Shown here: in pieces, positions 1-7,415 of the stretch
Layout: every line of letters begins with the position of its first letter
Position numbering within the stretch: the first letter of the stretch is position 1
Assembly (NCBI RefSeq): GCF_003052515.2
Contig: NZ_QARE02000001.1
Location: forward strand, 496,001-560,000
Direction of reading: 5' to 3'
DNA length: 64,000 nt
DNA from: Pseudomonas sp. RIT409
Lineage (GTDB): Bacteria; Pseudomonadota; Gammaproteobacteria; Pseudomonadales; Pseudomonadaceae
Notes under the pieces: model-generated
The model's database searches: none
Told to the model about the DNA's origin: nothing
Seen by the model: only the letters and a program-made list of their open reading frames with translations
Program-made: the position numbers and the translations under genes

Positions 1-311
1 GTGGAGAGGCCGAATTCACCGACATAGCCTTGCAGCACGGTGAACAGCGACCAGGTGAAAATGCTCAGTGCGTAGACTTTCTTCGAACCGAAGCGGTCCA
101 GCAACCAGCCGCCGGGAATCTGGCCGGCGACATACGCCCAACCAAAGGCGGAGAAGATATATCCGAGGGTAACGGCATCGATGCCGAGGCTTTTTTGCAG
201 ACTGGAACCGGCGATGGCGATGGTGGCACGGTCGGCGTAGTTGATTGTGGTCACGAGAAACAGCATGAGCAAAATCAAATAGCGGACGTGCGTCGGCCTG
301 GTTTTTTGCAT
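1..311 (-). CDS. gudP: MFS sugar-acid transporter, N-terminal part (GudP-like)
   Basis: The minus-strand frame from an ATG at 309-311 stays open to the window edge, so only about the first 103 residues are present. It starts MQKTRPTHVRYLILLMLFLV and continues with the INYADRAT segment and a GWLLDRFGSKKV loop, the layout of the anion:cation symporter branch of the MFS that carries glucarate, galactarate or galactonate in proton symport across the inner membrane. It lies downstream of kdgD on the same strand, and a terminator-like hairpin separates the two. The substrate is inferred from kdgD; the fold is clear. Confidence 0.8.
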   Translation of the reverse strand, partial: MQKTRPTHVRYLILLMLFLVTTINYADRATIAIAGSSLQKSLGIDAVTLGYIFSAFGWAYVAGQIPGGWLLDRFGSKKVYALSIFTWSLFTVLQGYVGEFGLS

Positions 312-485
312 GTTCGAACTCCCACTCATTATTTTTTTACGCGGGTTAAACGATTTTCAGGTGTGTGTGCTGCTCGCCTCTGCCTTCACTCAGACGCGTT
401 GGAAATCGGTGGAGCGAGGGCACGACGTGTCAGCGCAAGGGAGCCTGGGACGGCGCCGTCCGGATGTTGAAAGAAAGCCCCGATG

Positions 486-515
486 GCAAAAAACCGCTGA
501 TCACTCAGCGGTTTG
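486..515 (-). terminator. Rho-independent terminator after kdgD
   Basis: The arms at 492-500 and 505-513 (AACCGCTGA / TCAGCGGTT) form a 9-bp perfect stem with a 4-base loop. On the minus strand it is followed by a run of six T. It lies just after the kdgD stop and before the gudP-like gene, so those two genes may be transcribed separately. Confidence 0.8.
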
Positions 516-528
516 CGGGACGTCACGG

Positions 529-1440
529 TCATTGCCGGCCTTGTTTGTCCATAAGCGCAGCGAGCATTTCGAACTCTTCGGACGTGAGGTCAGTGAGCGG
601 CGCGCGGACCGGACCGGCGTCGTAGCCGGCAATTTTCGCTCCGGCTTTGACGATGCTCACAGCGTACCCGGCTTTGCGATTGCGGATGTCGAGGTAAGGC
701 AGGAAGAAATCGTCGATCAGCTTGCCTACGGTGGCGTGATCGTCTTTGGCAATCGCGTGGTAGAAATCCATGGCCAGCTTCGGCACGAAGTTGAACACCG
801 CCGAAGAATAGACAGGCACGCCCAGTGCCTTGTAGGCGGCAGCGTAGACTTCCGCAGTCGGCAGCCCACCCAGGTAGGAGAAACGGTCACCCAGGCGGCG
901 GCGGATCGACACCATCAGTTCGATATCGCCCAGGCCGTCCTTGTAGCCGATCAGGTTCGGGCAGCGCTCAGCCAGTTGCTCGAGCAGAACCGGGGTCAGA
1001 CGGCAGACGTTGCGGTTGTAGACCACCACGCCGATCTTGACCGATTTGCAAACCGCTTCCACATGCGCCGCCACGCCGTCCTGGCTCGCCTCAGTCAGGT
1101 AATGAGGCAACAACAACAGGCCTTTGGCGCCCAGCCTTTCAGCTTCCTGAGCTTGTTGAATGGCCTGGCGGGTAGGCCCGCCCACGCCAGCCAGAATCGG
1201 CACGCTCTTCTCACAGGTGTCGACGGCCGTCTTGATGATTTCGGAATATTCGCTGCCAGACAGGGAAAAATACTCACCCGTGCCGCCCGCAGCGAACAGC
1301 GCCGAGGCGCCATAGGGGGCCAGCCACTCCAGGCGCTTGATGTACCCGGCACGATGGAAATCGCCCTGCGCATTGAAATCGGTGACCGGGAAGGACAGCA
1401 GACCGTGGGAGAGGATGGACTTCAGTTCTTGTGGATTCAT
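529..1440 (-). CDS. kdgD: 5-dehydro-4-deoxyglucarate dehydratase
   Basis: This 303-residue member of the DHDPS/NAL class I aldolase superfamily converts 5-keto-4-deoxy-glucarate to 2-oxoglutarate semialdehyde, CO2 and water in glucarate/galactarate catabolism. The start [10 protein letters not shown] at 1440 gives the usual length; an upstream in-frame ATG at 1515 would overlap the operator-like site at 1507-1517. Visible features are the [11 protein letters not shown] loop near residue 55, the Schiff-base lysine about K167 in IGYKDG, and the conserved tyrosine about Y141 in VVYNRN. The neighbouring gudP-like gene and the GntR regulator at 4.2-4.9 kb support the pathway. A shared AGTTGTACGAT element in front of kdgD and gntR suggests joint repression. 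Confidence 0.93.
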   Translation of the reverse strand: MNPQELKSILSHGLLSFPVTDFNAQGDFHRAGYIKRLEWLAPYGASALFAAGGTGEYFSLSGSEYSEIIKTAVDTCEKSVPILAGVGGPTRQAIQQAQEAERLGAKGLLLLPHYLTEASQDGVAAHVEAVCKSVKIGVVVYNRNVCRLTPVLLEQLAERCPNLIGYKDGLGDIELMVSIRRRLGDRFSYLGGLPTAEVYAAAYKALGVPVYSSAVFNFVPKLAMDFYHAIAKDDHATVGKLIDDFFLPYLDIRNRKAGYAVSIVKAGAKIAGYDAGPVRAPLTDLTSEEFEMLAALMDKQGRQ

Positions 1441-1503
1441 TATTCGAACACCCTGGGGAGCCAATTGTGTGAAAAGCGCACCAGCCATAGGCCGATGTCG
1501 TAG

Positions 1504-1520
1504 GTCATCGTACAACTAGG
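1504..1520 (-). promoter_or_regulatory. Putative GntR/FCD operator upstream of kdgD
   Basis: Read on the minus strand, 1507-1517 is AGTTGTACGAT, identical over 11 bases to 4951-4961 in front of the gntR gene. The core TYGTACRA is palindromic, which suits a dimeric GntR-family repressor. It lies about 67 bp upstream of the kdgD ATG. Confidence 0.6.
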
Positions 1521-1706
1521 AATGACATCACTCAATACGGCGAGCGAATTTTTTATGTGACAAGGAGATGAGTGGTGATAGAGCCGGGAAACGGGCGCGA
1601 GCGTCTGTGATTCTCGTAGCAGTCGAATGGTCGGCGGTGGCGTCATTTAGAAGCTGCCGTCGGCCAGCGGAACGCCGCCCGGCCATGCATGGGATGCTAC
1701 GTTTGA

Positions 1707-1897
1707 GACACACGATAAACCTTGTAGGAGCCGACTTGCCGCCCCCTACAGAAACATGTGATCGGCACTTACGAGTGCTCAATTCATAGAAAAGGTCGAT
1801 TCGATGTCACCCGAATGGGTAATTAGGTCGTACAACCTCAAGCCCGACGCGATTCCGCCTTTTCATCGGCTGACGCAGCCAGTCACGGTCGTTGGTC
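1707..1897. repeat. Left copy of imperfect direct repeat flanking the T6SS cassette
   Basis: This segment is collinear with 3957-4213. Both begin GACACACGA(T/C)AAA(C/T)CTTGTAGGAGCC, continue with CTACA(G/A)AAACA and GATGT, and end in a stretch of about 48 bases near 80% identity (GTAAT(T/C)AGGTC(G/A)TACA(A/G)CCTCAAGCCCG, then GATTCYGCC). In the right copy this last part is the 3' end of the gntR gene plus its downstream sequence. The left copy has lost one base relative to that gene end and half of the REP pair, so it looks like a decayed duplicate. Confidence 0.65.
1825..1838. promoter_or_regulatory. Palindromic GntR-type operator-like site
   Basis: AGGTCGTACAACCT is a near-perfect 14-bp palindrome that shares the TYGTACRA core with the sites before kdgD and gntR. 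A weaker version, AGGTCATACAGCCT, sits in the right repeat copy at 4139-4152. Whether it still works here is unknown. Confidence 0.4.
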
Positions 1898-2107
1898 AAC
1901 TGGCGACACAGCCCCAAATAGGCCTTCGCACGTCGCGTCCTTACATCTCAGAACTTTCTGTCAGACCACACCGTCGCGGCTGTAGGACCGTTCTGAAAAT
2001 GATTTCGAGCCCCCCCTTCCAAACCTATCGAGCACGCAATCGACCCTTTAGAGTTTTCTGCGAGGTCTGAACACCTCATCTATCAACCATCAAGGAAAGA
2101 ATCTGAA

Positions 2108-2608
2108 ATGGCCATCGATGCATTTTTGAAGATCGAAGACATCCCGGGCGAGTCACTTGACGCCCAGTTCAAAGACTGGATTGAGCTGGAAGATTTCGAC
2201 GTGGGCGCCAGCCAAAGCGCCTCAACAACCAAGACCAGCGCCGGAGGCGCGTCCAGCGGTCGAGCTCGCATGAGCGACCTTTACTTTCGTAAGGCGGTAG
2301 ACAAAGCGACGCCCAAACTCCACGAAGCCTGCTGCAGCGGGAAACACCTTAAAGAAGTGACCATTGCACTTAACCGTGCGGGTGACAACCGGGTGAAGTA
2401 CATGGAAATCAAACTCGAAGAAGTCATCGTCTCGTCCGTATCCCTGACCGGGAATGGCAGTGTGGACAGTGGGTTTCCGAGTGAGATCGTCCGCCTCAAC
2501 TACGCAAGAATCAAGATGACCTACATCCAGCAAAAGCGCTCCGACGGCGCGGGCGGCGGGCAGATTGTGGGGGGTTGGGATGGTGTGGCGAATAAGGTTT
2601 ATGCCTGA
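2108..2608 (+). CDS. hcp: Hcp family type VI secretion protein
   Basis: A 166-residue Hcp protein, the hexameric ring subunit that stacks into the T6SS inner tube and acts as chaperone/carrier for small effectors. It begins MAIDAFLKIEDIPGESLD and has the typical LYFRKAVDKATPKLHEACCS and YMEIKLEEVIVSSVS segments, with a YIQQKRSD strand before the C terminus. The length is usual for the family. It stands away from any T6SS structural cluster and is followed within 25 bp by a toxin-like gene on the same strand, the classic orphan hcp-effector-immunity layout. A good ribosome-binding site (AAGGAAAG) precedes the ATG. Confidence 0.95.
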   Translation: MAIDAFLKIEDIPGESLDAQFKDWIELEDFDVGASQSASTTKTSAGGASSGRARMSDLYFRKAVDKATPKLHEACCSGKHLKEVTIALNRAGDNRVKYMEIKLEEVIVSSVSLTGNGSVDSGFPSEIVRLNYARIKMTYIQQKRSDGAGGGQIVGGWDGVANKVYA

Positions 2609-2632
2609 TCGCGAACATAAGGAGCGTCCCCC

Positions 2633-3166
2633 ATGGCAAACGAGAAAAAAACAGACTTAGATCTCGCATATTGTACCTACGTATTGAATGGCGAGCCTAT
2701 CAGCCGGTTGGTGTGTGACGGCATATCCTACGAAGCTTTCTCCGGCGATAGTGCGAGTTACGTGAATGACGTTCGCTTCCAGGACGTCGTAAAAAAGGGG
2801 CCTCTACCACTTGGAAAATATTATATTTTAGACAGAGAGTCCGGAGGACTAATGGGAGTTGCTGGGCAATCTCTAAACGATTTCTTCGCCGGAACCAACA
2901 GAAGCACATGGTTAAGCCTGTACCGTGATGACGGAGTTATCGATGACCAAACAATTATTAACAACACTCAAAGAGGCGCATTCAGGATTCATCCAGTGGG
3001 CCCCCGAGGCATCAGCGAAGGCTGTGTGACATTGACATCCGGAATTGGCTTCGAGGAACTTAGGCGCAACATCCGTAACAGGTCTGGGGCAATAATACCG
3101 GGCCGAGACATTCGATACTACGGCATTCTGGAAGTCATCGAGGAAAAAGTGATCACAACTCAATGA
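2633..3166 (+). CDS. Tlde1-like T6SS effector (DUF2778, L,D-transpeptidase fold)
   Basis: This 177-residue protein has the N-terminal YVLNGEPISRLVCDG strand pattern and the catalytic motif of DUF2778 proteins: H120-P-V-G, then SEGC with the nucleophile C131, in the context GISEGCVTL. Members of the Tlde1 family are periplasmic T6SS toxins that damage peptidoglycan cross-linking or tetrapeptides of competitors. No signal peptide is visible, consistent with delivery on Hcp, encoded 24 bp upstream. The codon use is clearly more AT-rich than hcp and the flanking genes, a sign of transfer. The next gene overlaps it by 4 bp (ATGA), as expected for a toxin-immunity pair. The fold is well supported; the exact cell-wall activity is inferred. 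Confidence 0.85.
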   Translation: MANEKKTDLDLAYCTYVLNGEPISRLVCDGISYEAFSGDSASYVNDVRFQDVVKKGPLPLGKYYILDRESGGLMGVAGQSLNDFFAGTNRSTWLSLYRDDGVIDDQTIINNTQRGAFRIHPVGPRGISEGCVTLTSGIGFEELRRNIRNRSGAIIPGRDIRYYGILEVIEEKVITTQ

Positions 3167-3462
3167 AGGCATTCTCGATCTTAGCCATCAAAGCCATCTT
3201 CGTTATAATCACGACCATCGCCCTCGGTTATTGCGTGATGAATTTTGGACCTGCCACATGGATACTGGAGAATGAGACGGGAAGAAGCGTTTTTTATTGG
3301 ATATTTGGCCTAGTGGACTGGCAAGGCACAGAAGGCGCGGAAGACTTAATTAGCTTGCTTTCACTGAGTTCGATGCTAATTCCCTCTATTTTTATATGCG
3401 AGGCAATGACCCGACTGTTTCGATCGCTAAGGACAGCCATGAGAAAATGCCCATGTAAGTGA
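3163..3462 (+). CDS. Small membrane protein, candidate immunity protein for the Tlde1-like toxin
   Basis: A 99-residue protein whose ATG overlaps the toxin stop (ATGA), so translation is probably coupled. It has an N-terminal hydrophobic segment (about residues 9-28, IKAIFVIITTIALGY), a middle aromatic stretch (VFYWIFGLVDW) and a second hydrophobic segment (about 63-83, LLSLSSMLIPSIFICEAM), then a basic tail. That suits an inner-membrane protein exposing a domain to the periplasm, where the toxin acts. I recognise no named family; the immunity role is inferred from position only. Confidence 0.7.
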   Translation: MKAFSILAIKAIFVIITTIALGYCVMNFGPATWILENETGRSVFYWIFGLVDWQGTEGAEDLISLLSLSSMLIPSIFICEAMTRLFRSLRTAMRKCPCK

Positions 3463-3490
3463 CTCAACCTCATCGCCTGATCAGGAGAGT

Positions 3491-3520
3491 TAAAAATGGG
3501 GAGTGCCCAACACTCCCCAA
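3491..3520. terminator. Hairpin after the immunity gene
   Basis: GGGGAGTG (3498-3505) pairs perfectly with CACTCCCC (3511-3518) around a 5-base loop. There is no T run on the plus strand, while the minus strand has ATTTTTA after the stem. It may end transcription from either side. Confidence 0.5.
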
Positions 3521-3956
3521 CCACCTCAGACAGACCGCTACCGCATATTACATTACAACCATCCAAGATAAATATTTACACACCCAAAACCATGACATCT
3601 AGTGATACCCCCTAAATCACATGCCATATCTATATTAACAATCTCCGCGAGAACCATTTCCTCGTCCGGTCTTAGAATACTGCTTGGCTACTTCATGTTT
3701 CAATCTGGGGCGGACCCACTGGATAATACATACTAAGACAGGCAGCGATGCCTTCGGCTGGTTGCTGACGCAGGTGGACATGGAGGGTATCGAATCCACA
3801 ACGTATGAGTGACCCATTATTTGGAAGGCGTCTCCGATGCAAGTCTGACAAAAGACAAAGCCCGCAGCAGCACGGCTTGCCGACCGGGGCGCCGTTTAAA
3901 TCGCTACCGCGGGCCAGCCCGGCTGCTACAGGGATGTGGTTCACCGATACCTCTCC

Positions 3957-4213
3957 GACACACGACAAATCTTGTAGGAGCCCGCTTGCTGGCGAAAGCG
4001 GTGGTTCAGTCATCAATGGGTTGACTTACGGGCCCCTTCGCCGGCAAGTCGGCTTCTACAAAAACAGCGTGTAGACATCAACGATGTGTGCACGAATCAG
4101 TCCGGCGCTCGGTTCGATGTAGCACCAAACAAGTAATCAGGTCATACAGCCTCAAGCCCGCTGTGATTCTGCCTCTTCATGAGCATGGCGCAAGCGCTCG
4201 CGGCTGTTGGTCA
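3957..4213. repeat. Right copy of imperfect direct repeat flanking the T6SS cassette
   Basis: Partner of 1707-1897. It includes a full REP pair, the sequence downstream of gntR and roughly the last 60 bases of the gntR coding region. The two copies bracket the hcp-toxin-immunity genes, about 2.2 kb apart. Confidence 0.65.
3972..4062. repeat. REP inverted pair
   Basis: TTGTAGGAGCCCGCTTGCTG at the left and an inverted CGCCGGCAAGTCGGCTTCTACAA at the right form a Pseudomonas-type REP doublet. Confidence 0.8.
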
Positions 4214-4910
4214 GGTGCAGGCGCATGGCAGCACGCGCGGCGTCGGCGTCCTGGCGGGCGATGGCATCGTAGATTTCTTCGTGCTCACGGCTCAGACGAC
4301 TCATGTAGTGCTGTTGATCGTCGTGGGCCAGGCGCGCTGAGTTCAAGCGGGTCCGCGGGATGATGCTGGTGCCCAGGTGATTCATGATGTCGGTGAAGTA
4401 GCGGTTGCCAGTGGACAGCGCAATCGCCATGTGGAATTGGAAATCGGCTCCGACGGCATCGGTCGCATGGGCAGCGCTTTCGTTCAAGGCATCGAGGGCG
4501 GCCCGCATATCGGCCAATTGCTCGGCAGAACGACGTTGTGCGGCAAGACCGGCGGACTCCACTTCGAGGCTGATGCGCAATTCGAGAATTGCCAGCACAT
4601 CGCGGAGGGTGACGATGGTCGCAGGGTCGATGCGGAACCCACTGGCGCTCGGCACATCGAGAACGAATGTGCCGATACCGTGGCGGGTCTCCACCAGCCC
4701 TGACGCCTGCAGCCGGGAAATGGCCTCGCGCACTACCGTGCGACTGACGCCTTGCTCTTCCATGATGGCGGACTCGGTGGGCAGTTTGTCGCCACGCTTG
4801 AGCTCGCCGCTGCGGATGCGCTCGGAGAGTTCAGTGACCAGTTCCTGCGCCAGGCTGCGGTGCTTTCGACGTGCGCGGGGCGGAGCACTCTGATTTTCCA
4901 TATCCAACAT
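4152..4910 (-). CDS. GntR/FadR-family (FCD) regulator of sugar-acid catabolism
   Basis: A 252-residue regulator with an N-terminal winged helix (LAQELVTELSERIRSGELK, GDKLPTE, SRTVVREAI, about residues 18-70) and a C-terminal FCD effector-binding domain (LRISLEVESAG, DFQFHMAIALST, HEEIYDAI). FCD regulators of this type usually respond to sugar acids. Position next to kdgD and gudP, and shared AGTTGTACGAT elements before kdgD and before this gene, point to repression of glucarate/galactarate genes plus autoregulation. The extreme C terminus lies in the direct repeat that flanks the T6SS insertion. A second possible start, MENQ at 4901, would shorten it by three residues. Confidence 0.88.
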   Translation of the reverse strand: MLDMENQSAPPRARRKHRSLAQELVTELSERIRSGELKRGDKLPTESAIMEEQGVSRTVVREAISRLQASGLVETRHGIGTFVLDVPSASGFRIDPATIVTLRDVLAILELRISLEVESAGLAAQRRSAEQLADMRAALDALNESAAHATDAVGADFQFHMAIALSTGNRYFTDIMNHLGTSIIPRTRLNSARLAHDDQQHYMSRLSREHEEIYDAIARQDADAARAAMRLHLTNSRERLRHAHEEAESQRA

Positions 4911-4947
4911 GCGTCTCTAAATGCCGTGAAAAGCTCATGATAGCTCA

Positions 4948-4965
4948 CCGAGTTGTACGATCACA
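4948..4965 (+). promoter_or_regulatory. Putative GntR operator upstream of gntR
   Basis: AGTTGTACGAT at 4951-4961 is identical to the element upstream of kdgD (1507-1517). It lies about 41 bp before the gntR start, suiting autorepression. Confidence 0.6.
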
Positions 4966-5018
4966 TAACAAACCCGGCGAGTTCATAGGTTTTTGCGGCA
5001 CGTTGACGCTACAGCAGC

Positions 5019-6755
5019 TCAGGAGACTGTTTCGGCCAGGGGTTGCTCCTGCAATTTGCCAGCGTCAATACGCACGTAACGGCGATGGAAACGCTTGAGG
5101 CTGCTGCGGTGGCCAATGCTGAGCAGCGTCACACCCGGTAGCTCATCGAGCAACGCCTGGTACAGCGCAGCCTCGTCTTCTTCGTCCATCGCCGACGTGG
5201 CTTCGTCGAGGTAAAGCCAGTCCGGCGCGAACAACAGCGCCCGGGCAAAGGCCACGCGTTGCTGCTCGCCGGGCGAGAGCATCCGCTGCCAGTGATTGCT
5301 TTCATCCAGGCGCGGCACGAGCGTGTTCAGCCGGCAGGTTTCCAAGACCTGAGCGAAGCGTTCGGCAGGGTAGACCTCGGGGGGCTGGGGGTAACTCAAC
5401 GCTTCGCGCAAGGTGCCGATCGGCAGGTAGGGCTTTTGTGGCAGGAAGAAAGCGCGCCGCGCAGGCAACCTCACCGCGCCATGGCCCTCGTTCCACAGGC
5501 CGCCCATGGCGCGCAGCAACGTACTCTTTCCGCTGCCGGAACGCCCGCCGAGCATGACTTTCTCGCCGGCCGCGATGTCGATGTTGGCGTTGTCCAGCAA
5601 GTGACGCCCGCCCACCAGCGACAGCGCCAGGTCCTGCACATGCAGGGCATCGCTATCGTGGGTGATCTGGATGGACGGAATGCGCGCCTCGTTTTCGTCC
5701 ATGGCCTGGCGAAAGCTGAGCAGGCGATCGCAGGTGGCGCGCCAAGACGCCAACTGGGTATAAGCGTCGATGAACCAACTGAAGTTTTCCTGCACGTTGC
5801 CGAACGCCGAGTTGATCTGCATCAGTTCGCCTAACTCGATCTTGCCCGCGAAATAGCGTGGCGCGGCAACGACGAAGGCGAAGACGATGGCGATCTGAGA
5901 ATAGCCAGCGGTGAAAAACGTCAGGCGTTTCTGCACCTTCATGATGGTCCAGAAGTTGGACCAGACCATGCCAAAGCGCGCACTCAGACGCTGGTTTTCG
6001 TTGGCCTCGCCGCCGGACAGCGCAATGCTCTCAGCGTTTTCACGGACCCTCACCAGCGAGAAACGCATGTCCGCCTCGTAGCGTTGTTGTTGGTTGCTGA
6101 GGCCGATCAACCGCCTGCCGATCACATGGGTCAGCCAACTGCCCACCGCCGCGTAGAGCAACGCGGCCCAGAACATGTAGCCGGGAATCGTCACGCCAAA
6201 CAGTTCGATACTGCCTGAGACGCCCCACAGGATGATCGAGAAGGAAACCAGGCTGACGACTGTACGCAGCAGCCCCAGACTCAGGCTCAGCGTGTCGGAC
6301 GTAAAGTTGTTGAGGTCTTCGGACAGACGCTGGTCAGGGTTGTCGGTGTAACCGCCCTGCTCCAGCCGATAGTAGTTCTTGTGCGACAGCCACTTGGTGA
6401 AATGCTGCTCCGTGAGCCAGCGGCGCCAGCGTATGGTGAGCATTTGCGTGAGGTAAAGCCGGTACACCGCCCCCAGAATCGCGATGGCGGCGATGCCACA
6501 GAAATAGAGGATGAGGTGGGTGAACGCCGCCAGGTTTTTCTCCTGAAGCGCATTGTAGAAATCCCGGTACCAACTGTTGACGAGCACGGAAATGAAGACA
6601 CTGAACAGCGAGAGAATGATCACGGCGATCAGCAGTACCCACGCCATGCCCTTCTCTTCGCTACGCCAGTAGGGCGTCACCAGCTTCCAGACGCGGGAAA
6701 AAAAATTCCCGGTCACCGTGTCATTGACCCTGGATTCATCGATATCGACATTCAT
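5019..6755 (-). CDS. ABC transporter, fused permease/ATPase (YddA/SbmA-like, ABC_membrane_2)
   Basis: A 578-residue half-transporter. The membrane half (about residues 1-330) has the NSWYRDFYNALQ segment and GGYTDNPDQRLSEDL typical of the ABCD/YddA/SbmA family. The ATPase half carries Walker A GGRSGSGKST, the signature LSPGEQQR and Walker B WLYLDEATS. It should act as a homodimer in the inner membrane. Substrates of this branch in bacteria are poorly known; SbmA and BacA import peptides but lack the ATPase. It stands between gntR and roxR with no clear operon partner. Confidence 0.85.
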   Translation of the reverse strand: MNVDIDESRVNDTVTGNFFSRVWKLVTPYWRSEEKGMAWVLLIAVIILSLFSVFISVLVNSWYRDFYNALQEKNLAAFTHLILYFCGIAAIAILGAVYRLYLTQMLTIRWRRWLTEQHFTKWLSHKNYYRLEQGGYTDNPDQRLSEDLNNFTSDTLSLSLGLLRTVVSLVSFSIILWGVSGSIELFGVTIPGYMFWAALLYAAVGSWLTHVIGRRLIGLSNQQQRYEADMRFSLVRVRENAESIALSGGEANENQRLSARFGMVWSNFWTIMKVQKRLTFFTAGYSQIAIVFAFVVAAPRYFAGKIELGELMQINSAFGNVQENFSWFIDAYTQLASWRATCDRLLSFRQAMDENEARIPSIQITHDSDALHVQDLALSLVGGRHLLDNANIDIAAGEKVMLGGRSGSGKSTLLRAMGGLWNEGHGAVRLPARRAFFLPQKPYLPIGTLREALSYPQPPEVYPAERFAQVLETCRLNTLVPRLDESNHWQRMLSPGEQQRVAFARALLFAPDWLYLDEATSAMDEEDEAALYQALLDELPGVTLLSIGHRSSLKRFHRRYVRIDAGKLQEQPLAETVS

Positions 6756-6854
6756 GTATAGGCTCGGACGCAGGTAATGATGGGCGTTGGCACCAATGTG
6801 CCAGACGCCACGCGCGGTCTTCCATGAATAAATCTTTAACTGGCCTTCCTCTGC

Positions 6855-7415
6855 TCAGCGGCGGACCGGGCGCTTCTGCAACTTGCGCTGAAGCGTTCTG
6901 CGATGCATCCCCAACGCCCGCGCCGTGGCCGAAATATTGCCCTCGTGCTCGGTCAGTACCCGCTGGATGTGTTCCCACTGCAAGCGGTCGACAGACATCG
7001 GGTTTTCCGGCACCAGCGTGTCCAGATCGGCGTGTTCAGACAACAAGGCGGCCAGCACATCGTCCGCGTCAGCCGGTTTGCACAGGTAGTTGCAGGCCCC
7101 GCGTTTGATGGCTTCGACGGCAGTGGCGATGCTCGAATAACCGGTCAGTATCAGGACTCGCATTTCCGGGTCCAGTTCCAGCAGTTTGGGCAGCAGCACC
7201 AGTCCGGAGTCGCCTTCCATCTTCAAATCGACGGTCGCGTAGTCGGGAATGTCCTGCTGCGCCAGGGCCAGGCCCTCTTCGGCGGAGCCGGCCGTGCTGA
7301 CCCGAAAGCCGCGGCGCGCCATGGCGCGGGCCATGACGCGGGTGAAGGTGGCGTCGTCGTCCACCAGCAACAGGTGCGGCAACTCTTCGCCTTCGACCTG
7401 GTTTTCGTCAGTCAT
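6855..7415 (-). CDS. roxR: Response regulator RoxR (RegA/PrrA/ActR family)
   Basis: A 186-residue two-domain regulator. The receiver domain has the acidic pair DD near residue 19, the phospho-acceptor D63 in YATVDLKM, a switch threonine in LTGYSS and the lysine in LCKPAD. The C-terminal Fis-type helix-turn-helix (GNISATARALGMHRRTLQRKL) is nearly invariant in the RegA/PrrA/RoxR group. RoxR controls terminal oxidase genes and other redox-linked genes in Pseudomonas. It overlaps roxS by 4 bp and the two form one operon. Confidence 0.95.
   Translation of the reverse strand: MTDENQVEGEELPHLLLVDDDATFTRVMARAMARRGFRVSTAGSAEEGLALAQQDIPDYATVDLKMEGDSGLVLLPKLLELDPEMRVLILTGYSSIATAVEAIKRGACNYLCKPADADDVLAALLSEHADLDTLVPENPMSVDRLQWEHIQRVLTEHEGNISATARALGMHRRTLQRKLQKRPVRR

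Larger units (their letters stand above)
1518..2107. other. 590-bp gap between kdgD and hcp
   Basis: No convincing coding region. It holds a half REP element (about 1722-1752), the left copy of a long imperfect direct repeat (see 1707-1897) with a palindrome at 1825-1838, and the hcp promoter and leader. An AAGGAAAG ribosome-binding site sits just before the hcp ATG. Confidence 0.6.
3463..4151. other. 689-bp gap between the T6SS cassette and gntR
   Basis: No gene is evident. It contains a hairpin at 3498-3518, a REP pair (3972-4062), the right direct-repeat copy (from 3957) and an operator-like palindrome (4139-4152). The first part, to about 3720, is AT-rich like the toxin gene. Confidence 0.6.

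Noticed and set aside
310..1503. Long plus-strand open frame opposite kdgD
   Set aside because: It is the antisense shadow of a well-recognised gene; its translation has no family features and high Arg/Gln content typical of GC-rich antisense frames.
3800..4074. Short plus-strand open frames after the T6SS cassette
   Set aside because: They lie over the REP pair and direct repeat; the peptides have no features and reflect palindromic repeats read as codons.
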